A stretch of DNA of 64,000 bases from Sphingosinicella sp942492965. GTDB lineage: Bacteria; Pseudomonadota; Alphaproteobacteria; Sphingomonadales; Sphingomonadaceae. This document shows positions 34,556 to 41,756 of the stretch, one piece after another. Positions within the stretch are counted from its first letter, which is position 1; every line of letters starts with the position of its first letter. The notes under the pieces were generated by a model, which did not search any database, was not told the DNA's origin, and saw only the letters and a program-made list of their open reading frames with translations. The translations under genes and the position numbers were made by a program. The stretch is from positions 4,154,001-4,218,000 of the forward strand of contig OW818656.1 of assembly GCA_942492965.1 (NCBI GenBank), given 5' to 3'.

Positions 34556-35386
34556 CTAGAACCCGCCGGACAATCCGAGCGCCCTCATTGCGTCTTTGAA
34601 ATCTTGCATAGTCCGTAGGCCTTCGAGGAAAGCGTGGCGACAATCCCGATATTTCCGGTACGCTTGTTTTTTATTTTTGGGTACGTGGTGAGCGGGATTT
34701 CTGTATCGCTGAACGTACACTCGAGCAGCTGAAAGGACAGTATCAGCGTTATTGAATTGGGGCGCCGATTGCAGCGCAACCAGAATGTTTGCCAACTTTC
34801 CCTTCGCTTGTGCGTTAGTAATCCAGGCCTTTTTCGCAGCATCTTTCCCAGCGCGTAAGATAAGCCCCTCAACCTGTTCTGCTAGGTTAGCAACACCAGC
34901 GGGGGCATTGTGCTTATAGAGATCAAAGCATTCCCGTGCCCGACGCTTGTGTACGGGCGGGAGCCCATCGACATCATCCTTGAATTGACTTTCAGGTATA
35001 TGTTGAACAATCGGGATAGCTGGAAATTTCGCCGTGACATTGCCATCTGCGTCCACTGTGAACAGGCCAAAACCGTGGAGTGCTAAATCCGCCGCATCTC
35101 GCTGGTTCTGAGCATACGCCTCCTCAGGACAGGCTGCATATGCCGCAATCGGCGCTTTCACCTCGACCATTTCGGCCCGGCGCATCCTGAGGATTTCTGG
35201 ATAGGGCTTTTCCGAGGCCTCGATTAGCATTAACTGGTTATTCACAAGGCAACTGATCGTTGGAACCCATCCAAGTTTTTGGTCCACTACTTCGTCACAT
35301 TTGACGGGTGGATTGGAATAGGTTGAAATTAGGTGCTGCCGTACAGAAGCCCTAATGAAGTCGGTAGCTGAGCTGATCCCTGCCAT
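34556..35386 (-). CDS. Unrecognised protein with C-terminal HEPN-like motif (cassette gene 3)
   Basis: 276 residues, no family recognised with confidence. The C-terminal third is helical and contains R229-N230-P-A-H-H234, which fits the HEPN ribonuclease signature R-x4-6-H with a polar residue after the Arg. The N-terminal region has a beta-hairpin ending in LMLIEASEK (Glu56, Lys60), preceded by Asp residues near 31-35, vaguely like a PD-(D/E)xK nuclease core, but the lysine spacing is wrong. Base composition is lower in GC than flanking genes. It starts 3 bases after the ParB-like stop, third in the methyltransferase cassette, where a restriction or effector role would fit (inference). Confidence 0.7.
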   Translation of the reverse strand: MAGISSATDFIRASVRQHLISTYSNPPVKCDEVVDQKLGWVPTISCLVNNQLMLIEASEKPYPEILRMRRAEMVEVKAPIAAYAACPEEAYAQNQRDAADLALHGFGLFTVDADGNVTAKFPAIPIVQHIPESQFKDDVDGLPPVHKRRARECFDLYKHNAPAGVANLAEQVEGLILRAGKDAAKKAWITNAQAKGKLANILVALQSAPQFNNADTVLSAARVYVQRYRNPAHHVPKNKKQAYRKYRDCRHAFLEGLRTMQDFKDAMRALGLSGGF

Positions 35387-35389
35387 GCC

Positions 35390-36355
35390 TTATTTATCCA
35401 GAAGGCGTGCAATAGTCGTATACAGCTCACGCAACCTACCTATGAGATCATCATCCAGATCATCAATACGATTTTCTTCAATTACTTCAGATAGAAATTC
35501 ATCTATATTATCTATGTATCTGTAATATTTTCTTTCTTCATATTCAAATGCCACAGATTGTTCATATGCTTCGCGTATCCCCATTCCACTTTTAGGGTCG
35601 AAAACCCGATCCAGTATCTTTTTTGTTTCCCCCTTCTGCACATCGAGATTATCTAAAGCAGTTGCTATTTTAGATAACTGACGAAAATCAGTAACAGCGG
35701 TAATCTTATCACGCCGAAACTTATCGATTAGGGCATCCCGAATTTCATCTATTTTCTCCTCGTAGGAAGGTATCCTCTTCACAATGGTCTTGATCGCCTT
35801 CTCCATTTCGATGAAGAAATCTTCAGTAAATTTCTGCTGAAGTTTCGGCTTTTCAAGTTCGGAGAGGATCATTCTCTTGAAACGATCCGGAAGACTTATA
35901 AGAAGCTGGCAACGGCGAATTGCCCCACGAGTAAGACCCGTGAGTTCAGAAAGTTGAATCTCATTAGGAGGGTATTTGTTCTCGTTACCATATAAATCTA
36001 TTACACGCTCTAATTTTGAAGCTATAGTAAAGTAATCCCACTGCTCTCTTAGGGCGTGAATGTTATACATAATAACGAGATTCTCAAGCTCAGTTGGCTT
36101 TTCCTGAATAATAACAGGAACTGACTTAAGATTTAATTTTTTCGCACACCTCCACCTGCGTTCACCATCAAGTAATTTGTACCCATCATCGTCTTTATAT
36201 ACCGTAAGTGGAACCTGTATCCCGTGACGGTCAATGGAAAGCATCAAGCTCTCCATCTCTTCCTGCCGAAAAACGAGGCGTGGATTTTCCGGATTTGGTT
36301 CAATCTCCAAAGGCGAAATTAGCTTTAATTGTTGCTTCTGACTAATCCCACTCAT
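35390..36355 (-). CDS. ParB/RepB/Spo0J-like protein (cassette gene 2)
   Basis: 321 residues. Residues 10 to about 100 are a ParB N-terminal domain: NPENPRL at 21-27 and the CTP-binding DGERRWRCAKKL at about 63-74, then NIHALREQW like ParB box II. An HTH follows (LSELTGLTRGAIRRC). The C-terminal half is charged, helical and unrecognised. True ParB segregates replicons beside parA; here there is no parA, and the gene overlaps the methyltransferase stop by 4 bases and sits 3 bases before the HEPN-like gene. A role as a DNA-bound switch in the cassette is inference. Its A+T-rich codon use contrasts with the neighbours. Confidence 0.82.
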   Translation of the reverse strand: MSGISQKQQLKLISPLEIEPNPENPRLVFRQEEMESLMLSIDRHGIQVPLTVYKDDDGYKLLDGERRWRCAKKLNLKSVPVIIQEKPTELENLVIMYNIHALREQWDYFTIASKLERVIDLYGNENKYPPNEIQLSELTGLTRGAIRRCQLLISLPDRFKRMILSELEKPKLQQKFTEDFFIEMEKAIKTIVKRIPSYEEKIDEIRDALIDKFRRDKITAVTDFRQLSKIATALDNLDVQKGETKKILDRVFDPKSGMGIREAYEQSVAFEYEERKYYRYIDNIDEFLSEVIEENRIDDLDDDLIGRLRELYTTIARLLDK

Positions 36356-37554
36356 ATCATCACCCTATAAATTACCTCAGTAACATCACACACCGATGCC
36401 CCTTTAGACGCCCCCATAGTGGAGTGTTGATGAGAAATGTTAATGTGATCAGGATCACATCCGAAATGTTCCCTAATCATTTTAGGTATGATCTCTGTAG
36501 ACTTGGGAAGCAGCCCTTCTTGTGGATAGCTCAAAACAAAACAGCTACCAAGACGCGCTACAGACATGATAAGCTGGTCCATTGCCTCCTCAACTTTTGA
36601 AGCGAGCGAAAATGGAGACGTTGCCCGGTCGGGCCTATAAAGGCCCGATCCGCTGCACTGCGGATAATCGTAAAGCACGGCAGTTTCGTAAACATGGTAA
36701 TATCTAGAATACTGATCCTTTGTGTATGGAGGATCAGCATAGACTACCGCAGGCCTCACTTGGAATTCTCTCAAGCTTGATAAGAGATTGCTTGCATCCT
36801 TGCGAAACGCATAATTCTCTTTGCGCCAAGCTTGGCTACCAATGGGACAAATTTCATCTATAGCGCAGAGCCATTCCGACGCTATGCTCCTTCGCCGCTT
36901 GGAAATAACTTTCTTTATATTTCCGCTTTTTGGATAGAGCGCTTGCGCGAAATGGCCCGTTGAATTTGAGCAGCGCGACATTGCTATGCACAATGCCACC
37001 AGCATTGCTTGCCACTGGTCATCAGTAACGCGATGTTCGTTTCTCAAGAAATCAATAGCGAATCGGATGCCATCAATTTCAATGGTTTGCTGATAGCCGA
37101 AATACGTGCCAGCATAGCGACGGGTGAATAAGTCATACTCAACAGGTTGTTCGTCCGGGACAATTGTTTGAGCATACCTAACAGATTCATCAAACATCAT
37201 CGCTAGAGCGTCGATATCCGTCTCTTCGAGCGCACGCTGCTCAGCCGCGACATGCGAAGAAAAGGTCGCTGATAGCGTGTCAACCTTCATGCGTTTGTGC
37301 GGCGCAGTTCTACCCAGTGCCTCAAAACGGGAGAGGGGCGCTTCATTAGCGCAAAAGTGAGTCGCCGCGACGAGTTGCGAAAAAGCTTGTAGATCGTTCG
37401 ACCAAACCTGCCGCTCCGGAGCCACCGCTCGACCCACAGAGCACATTCCTGAAAAAACGTCGAGAAAGACGCCTGGCCGACAGGAAGATATCACCTCTTT
37501 TAGATCGGGAACAAGATGCCTCTTGGTTCCCATATAACTGACGCCAAGTGACAC
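36352..37554 (-). CDS. D12-class adenine-specific DNA methyltransferase (cassette gene 1)
   Basis: 400 residues from the GTG at 37554, chosen because GGGGGG lies about 8 bases upstream; an upstream GTG (37584) lacks such a site. Methyltransferase motif X is YMGTKRHL (residues 7-14), the SAM-binding motif I is FLDVFSGMCSVG (about 30-41), and the catalytic motif IV DPPY is at 274-277. This order fits D12 (alpha-class) N6-adenine methyltransferases. The recognition site is not predictable. First gene of a three-gene operon (methyltransferase, ParB-like, HEPN-like), A+T-rich relative to the core genome, probably acquired. Confidence 0.88.
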   Translation of the reverse strand: MSLGVSYMGTKRHLVPDLKEVISSCRPGVFLDVFSGMCSVGRAVAPERQVWSNDLQAFSQLVAATHFCANEAPLSRFEALGRTAPHKRMKVDTLSATFSSHVAAEQRALEETDIDALAMMFDESVRYAQTIVPDEQPVEYDLFTRRYAGTYFGYQQTIEIDGIRFAIDFLRNEHRVTDDQWQAMLVALCIAMSRCSNSTGHFAQALYPKSGNIKKVISKRRRSIASEWLCAIDEICPIGSQAWRKENYAFRKDASNLLSSLREFQVRPAVVYADPPYTKDQYSRYYHVYETAVLYDYPQCSGSGLYRPDRATSPFSLASKVEEAMDQLIMSVARLGSCFVLSYPQEGLLPKSTEIIPKMIREHFGCDPDHINISHQHSTMGASKGASVCDVTEVIYRVMI

Positions 37555-37841
37555 GAGCACTTCCCCCCGGATGCCGTATAGCACAAGTTTTTATATCGAA
37601 AAGGCAACTATTCCAGCCTCAAAAAGAGGTCTCTGTGGAAAGTAATAGCAAATTTTCGTTCGCTCCCAGGAGCAGACTTTCCTGACCCGCAAAGTCCCCC
37701 ACGCGACCGATATGATCTTTCAAGATGAGCTATCGCTCGTTTGGTGCCAATGGGCGCCCACGGTTTATCTTCGAAAACGGCCACTTTTGGAGACTGGCTT
37801 TAGCGAATTAGGATGGACACAAAAGACGACTAGAATCCGCC
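37555..37841. other. Gap upstream of the methyltransferase cassette
   Basis: Contains an A+T-rich promoter-like stretch just upstream of the methyltransferase start (around 37585-37660). A 28-codon open segment at 37725-37811 (MSYRSFGANGRPRF...) without recognised homology may be a remnant. The sequence CTAGAATCCGCC at 37830-37841 nearly repeats CTAGAACCCGCC at 34556-34567, at the other end of the cassette. No transposase or integrase is visible. Confidence 0.4.
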
Positions 37842-38237
37842 CTACTCCGCCACCTCTTCACCAAACCCGTGCAGCCGCTTGGCCCACTGATACCCGATCA
37901 CCGCGCCCTTCACGGGTTGCAGCATCGCCAGCGCCAGCACGGCGGTGAGGGTGATCCAGATCGGGATCTGCCATTCGTAGGGCACATTGAACGTCGTGTT
38001 CACCTCGTACATCGTCGGCACGAGGATGTGGCCGAGCAGCAGGATGACGATGTAGGGCGGGAAGTCGTCGGCCTGGTGGTGGTGCCAGGCCACGCCGCAT
38101 TTCGGGCAGTGGTCCACGGGTTTCAGGAAGCTGCGGAACAGCTTCGCATCGCCGCAGGCCGGGCATTTGCCCGCGAGCGCGCGCGGCAGGAAGTTCCGGA
38201 AGCTCCGGTTGGCGTCGTCAGCAGTTTCAATGGTCAT
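37842..38237 (-). CDS. DUF983 family membrane protein
   Basis: 131 residues. The N-terminus carries a zinc-ribbon-like C-x2-C pair (Cys25, Cys28; Cys44, Cys47) and the C-terminal half has two hydrophobic helices, the arrangement of DUF983. The function is unknown; the family is common in alphaproteobacteria. The start overlaps the def stop by one base, so it is in the recR-def-DUF983 direction group. Confidence 0.85.
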   Translation of the reverse strand: MTIETADDANRSFRNFLPRALAGKCPACGDAKLFRSFLKPVDHCPKCGVAWHHHQADDFPPYIVILLLGHILVPTMYEVNTTFNVPYEWQIPIWITLTAVLALAMLQPVKGAVIGYQWAKRLHGFGEEVAE

Positions 38238-38782
38238 CAGGCGGCCTTCGCACCCTTGCGGAGCTTCGCGAGCTTTTTCAGCAGCATGTCGCGCTTCAGC
38301 TTCGAAAGATGGTCCACGAAGAGGATGCCTTCGAGATGGTCCATCTCGTGCTGCAGGCAGGTGGCGAGCAGGCCTTCGATCTCTTCATCGTGCGCCTTGC
38401 CGTCGTAATCCAGCCATGTCGCGCGGATGCGCGCGGGGCGGTCCACGTCGGCATATTGTTCGGGCACGGAGAGGCAGCCCTCGTTGTAGGTCGCCAGCTC
38501 CTCGGATTCCCACGTGATTTCTGGGTTCACGAAATAGAGCGGCGCTTTCACGCGGTTCGCGGGCGTGTCTTCCGCGCCCTCCGCTGGTTCCTGAAGATCG
38601 ATCACCAGCACGCGCTTCGCCACGCCCACCTGAATGGCGGCAAGGCCGATGCCGGGCGCTTCGTACATCGTCTCCAGCATGTCGTCCATCAGGCGGCGGA
38701 GGTCGTCGTCCACGCGCTCCACGGGCTCGGAAATCTGCCGCAGCCGCGCATCCGGCGCCTCGAGAATGGGTAGAATGGCCAT
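38237..38782 (-). CDS. def: Peptide deformylase
   Basis: 181 residues. It removes the formyl group from nascent N-terminal Met. All three motifs are present: GIGLAAIQVG (45-54), EGCLSVP (Cys103 metal ligand) and QHEMDHLEG (His145, Glu146, His149). It is codirectional with recR and coupled to the DUF983 gene. Its usual partner fmt lies 730 bases away in the opposite direction. Confidence 0.96.
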   Translation of the reverse strand: MAILPILEAPDARLRQISEPVERVDDDLRRLMDDMLETMYEAPGIGLAAIQVGVAKRVLVIDLQEPAEGAEDTPANRVKAPLYFVNPEITWESEELATYNEGCLSVPEQYADVDRPARIRATWLDYDGKAHDEEIEGLLATCLQHEMDHLEGILFVDHLSKLKRDMLLKKLAKLRKGAKAA

Positions 38783-38850
38783 GAATGCTAGCTAGGTATG
38801 CGGGTGCGCGGGGTCAAGATGCCGGAGTGTCACACGCGGGCGCGGGCGCG

Positions 38851-39447
38851 CTACCCGATCGGCCGCCGCGCGCGCAGCGCCTGCGCGATCGTGCCTTCGT
38901 CGAGATAATCCAGTTCGCCGCCCACCGGCACGCCGTGCGCGAGCTGCGTCACCGAAACGCCGCAGTCCGCCAGCCGCTCGGCGAGGTAGTGCATCGTCGT
39001 CGCGCCTTCCATCGTGGCGTTCATCGCGAGCACGACCTCCTCGATGCCGCCCGCGTTCACCCGCGCCATCAGCGGCGCGATGCTGAGGTCGCCCGGCCCC
39101 ACGCCTTCGAGCGCGGAAAGCCGCCCGCCGAGCACGTGGAAGCGGCCCGGAAACAGCCGCGCGCGGTCCATCGCCCACAGGTCAGCGACTTCCTCCACCA
39201 CGCACAGCAGTTTTGCGTCGCGCCGCGTGTCGGTGCAGACGCCGCAGGGGTTCGCGGTGTCCACATTGCCGCAGATGTCGCAGGTCGCGAGGTTTTCCTC
39301 CACCGATTGCAGCGCCGCGATCAGCGGTTTCAGCGCGATTTCGCGGCGTTTCAGCAGGTGCAGCACCGCGCGGCGGGCCGAACGGGGGCCGAGGCCGGGA
39401 AGCCGGGAGAGCGCTTGGCTGAGCGCGTCGATTTCGGGGGAGGACAT
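38851..39447 (-). CDS. recR: Recombination protein RecR
   Basis: 198 residues. It acts with RecO and RecF to load RecA at gaps. The HhH region (LPGLGPRSARR), the C4 zinc finger (Cys56, Cys59, Cys68, Cys71) and the Toprim domain (LCVVEEVADLWAM) are visible. The usual dnaX-ybaB neighbours are absent from this side; def follows 68 bases downstream. Confidence 0.95.
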   Translation of the reverse strand: MSSPEIDALSQALSRLPGLGPRSARRAVLHLLKRREIALKPLIAALQSVEENLATCDICGNVDTANPCGVCTDTRRDAKLLCVVEEVADLWAMDRARLFPGRFHVLGGRLSALEGVGPGDLSIAPLMARVNAGGIEEVVLAMNATMEGATTMHYLAERLADCGVSVTQLAHGVPVGGELDYLDEGTIAQALRARRPIG

Positions 39448-39515
39448 ACGGTGCCCATGTATCGGCGTGCGCGGGCGTCTTGCAAGTGCTCCGCGCGGGG
39501 GCTAGCGGGTCGGGG

Positions 39516-40418
39516 ATGCGGATTGTCTTCATGGGAACCCCGGCCTTCTCGGTGCCGGCGCTCGAGGCGCTTGTGGCGGCGGGGCACGATGTCGCCGCCG
39601 TCTACACGCAGCCGCCCCGCCCCGCGCAGCGCGGCAAGCAGCCGCAGACCTCGGCGGTGCAGCAGGCAGCGGAGCGCCTCGGCCTTCCCGTGCGCTTTCC
39701 GGTGAACTTCAAGGACGAAGCGGACCGGGACGCCTTCGCCGCGCTCGCCGCAGATGTTGCCGTGGTGGCGGCATACGGCCTGATCCTGCCGCAAGCGATT
39801 CTGGATGCGCCGCGCATCGGCTGCCTCAACATCCACGCCTCCCTCCTCCCCCGCTGGCGCGGCGCCGCCCCCATCCAGCGCGCCATCCTCGCCGGGGACA
39901 TCTCAACGGGCGTCACCATCATGCAGATGGAGCGCGGCCTCGATACCGGCCCGATGCTGCTCGCCGCCGAAACCCCCGTGGACGCAAAGACCGCCGGAGA
40001 GCTGACCGCCGACCTCGCCGCAATGGGCGCCGACCTCATCGTCGAAGCCCTCGCCCGCGATACGCTCTCCGCCAAGCCGCAGCCCGCCGAGGGCGTCACC
40101 TACGCACACAAGATCGACAAGGCCGAAGCAGCGCTCGACTTCACCAAGAGCGCCGCCGAGGTCGAACGCGCCGTCCGCGCCTTCAACCCCGCCCCCGGCG
40201 CGTTCACGCTGCTCGGGCAAGAACGCCTCCGCGTCCTCGCCTGCGATGTGGTGGAGGGCGGCGGCGAACCCGGCGTCACCCTCGACGACCAGCTTACCAT
40301 CGCCTGCGGCACCGGCGCGATCCACCCCACGCTCGTCCAGCGCCCCGGCAAGCGCGCGATGGACGTCGCCGAGGTGCTGCGCGGCTTCCCGGTTCCGGCC
40401 GGAACCCGGCTCGGCTGA
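39516..40418 (+). CDS. fmt: Methionyl-tRNA formyltransferase
   Basis: 300 residues from MRIVFMGTP; the open frame extends 12 codons further but this start is the family norm. It formylates Met-tRNAi with 10-formyl-THF. The catalytic region is CLNIHASLLPRWRGAAPIQ, followed by a C-terminal OB-fold-like tRNA-binding domain. The stop overlaps the truA start by one base (TGATG). Confidence 0.95.
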   Translation: MRIVFMGTPAFSVPALEALVAAGHDVAAVYTQPPRPAQRGKQPQTSAVQQAAERLGLPVRFPVNFKDEADRDAFAALAADVAVVAAYGLILPQAILDAPRIGCLNIHASLLPRWRGAAPIQRAILAGDISTGVTIMQMERGLDTGPMLLAAETPVDAKTAGELTADLAAMGADLIVEALARDTLSAKPQPAEGVTYAHKIDKAEAALDFTKSAAEVERAVRAFNPAPGAFTLLGQERLRVLACDVVEGGGEPGVTLDDQLTIACGTGAIHPTLVQRPGKRAMDVAEVLRGFPVPAGTRLG

Positions 40419-41158
40419 TGCAGCGCTTCAAGCTGACCATCGAGTACGACGGCCGGCCCTTTGTCGGCTGGCAGCGTCAGGAGAACGGCCCCAGCGTCCA
40501 GCAGACGCTGGAGCAGGCGGTCTTCGCCGTGACACAGGCGGAAACCATCGTCTACGGCTGCGGCCGCACCGACGCGGGCGTCCACGCCGAAGGCCAGGTC
40601 GCGCACGTCGATATCGCAAAGGCGCTCGCCGCGTTCCGGTTGCAGGAGGCGCTGAACGCGCACCTGCGCCCCGCCCCGGTCGCGGTCGTAGCCTGCGAAC
40701 CCGCCACGCCCGATTTCCACGCCCGTTTCGACTGCACAGGCCGCCGCTACCGCTACGACATCATAAACCGCCGTGCCCCGCTCACATGGCAGTCCGGCCT
40801 TGCATGGCACGTCGCGCGCCCGCTCGATGCCGACGCGATGCATGAGGCCGCGCAAATCCTCGTCGGGCGCCACGACTTCACGACCTTCCGCTCAGTGCAC
40901 TGCCAGTCCGCGAGCCCGCTCAAGACGCTCGACCAGCTTGAAGTCGTTCGAAGCGGCGACCGAATCGCGATTCACGCCGCCGCCCGCTCGTTCCTCCACC
41001 ATCAGGTCCGCTCGATGGTCGGCTGCCTGAAACTGGTCGGCGACGGCAGCTGGAGTGCGGACGATCTTCGCCATGCCCTCGACGCGGCAGACCGCACGGC
41101 GCTCGGGCTCAACGCCCCGCCCGACGGTCTTTTTTTCGCTGCCGCCCATTACGGGTAA
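40418..41158 (+). CDS. truA: tRNA pseudouridine synthase A
   Basis: 246 residues. It makes pseudouridine at positions 38-40 of tRNA anticodon arms. The catalytic Asp52 is in YGCGRTDAGVHAEGQV. The fold is complete, ending in ALGLNAPPDGLFF. It is translationally coupled to fmt. Confidence 0.95.
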   Translation: MQRFKLTIEYDGRPFVGWQRQENGPSVQQTLEQAVFAVTQAETIVYGCGRTDAGVHAEGQVAHVDIAKALAAFRLQEALNAHLRPAPVAVVACEPATPDFHARFDCTGRRYRYDIINRRAPLTWQSGLAWHVARPLDADAMHEAAQILVGRHDFTTFRSVHCQSASPLKTLDQLEVVRSGDRIAIHAAARSFLHHQVRSMVGCLKLVGDGSWSADDLRHALDAADRTALGLNAPPDGLFFAAAHYG

Positions 41159-41249
41159 GTGTCGAAATTCTTTACGTTTTCGCCCGCTTCATTCCGGTTC
41201 TGTCACAAGCAGTGACGTAACATCCTTGAAACACGCGCCTTTCCCATTT

Positions 41250-41264
41250 TGGCACAGTCTATGC
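41250..41264 (+). promoter_or_regulatory. Possible sigma-54 (-24/-12) promoter
   Basis: TGGCAC (41250-41255), five bases, then ATGC (41261-41264): a GG-N10-GC spacing with one mismatch to TGGCAC-N5-TTGC. It is intergenic and 126 bases upstream of the small membrane-protein gene. A similar one-mismatch site occurs by chance inside a coding region at 58595, so this is only suggestive. Confidence 0.4.
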
Positions 41265-41389
41265 ATTTGCTGCGCCTAGAAATTGAAGAGTAACAAACTC
41301 TCAAGTCCTGAGTCGTAGGGAAAAGGCCGGTGGCGCCTGTCGCAGCTTCGAAAACGAAGCCATGGCAGCTGCCGGATGAAGGGTTGAAA

Positions 41390-41752
41390 ATGGCGTCACA
41401 CGTCCGCACGGAACGGCACACGGCTGCGCGTAACACGATTCTGCTCTGGCTCGCCGGAGTCATTCTCTTTGCCGGCATTGGGCTTCTGCTCACCTATCAC
41501 GCGCTGCGTGATAGCTCGATCTACGCTAGCACGATGACCCCGCTGATGTCGGAGCGGGACCAGACACGCCCGGCCACGACGCTGAAGACCGTGAAGGTCC
41601 GCCAGACCGATGCGGCCGCCGATATAGCGCGCGCGCATTCAAGCGCTGTCGCTTCCGCGAAAAGCGACGCGGCACCGGAAGCGGCTGCACAGCCTGCTGA
41701 AGCCGCGACTGTCGAAGCTCCCGCCGCCGCACCCGCAGCGCCGGCTCAGTAA
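41390..41752 (+). CDS. Small membrane-anchored protein with Ala-rich tail
   Basis: 120 residues from MASHVRTERHT (AAGGG upstream); a GTG start at 41330 is possible. One transmembrane helix at about 18-40 (LLWLAGVILFAGIGLLLTYH) and a long periplasmic-side region ending in an Ala/Pro repeat-like tail. No family is recognised. It converges with the XrtA operon (4 bases from the amidotransferase stop) and has a possible sigma-54 promoter, so a role linked to the envelope or polysaccharide is conceivable but unsupported. Confidence 0.6.
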   Translation: MASHVRTERHTAARNTILLWLAGVILFAGIGLLLTYHALRDSSIYASTMTPLMSERDQTRPATTLKTVKVRQTDAAADIARAHSSAVASAKSDAAPEAAAQPAEAATVEAPAAAPAAPAQ

Positions 41753-41756
41753 ACCA

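Noticed and set aside
37712..37948. 78-aa plus-strand frame crossing the DUF983 end
   Set aside because: Its second half is antisense to DUF983 and it has no motif; the first part may be a remnant but not a gene.
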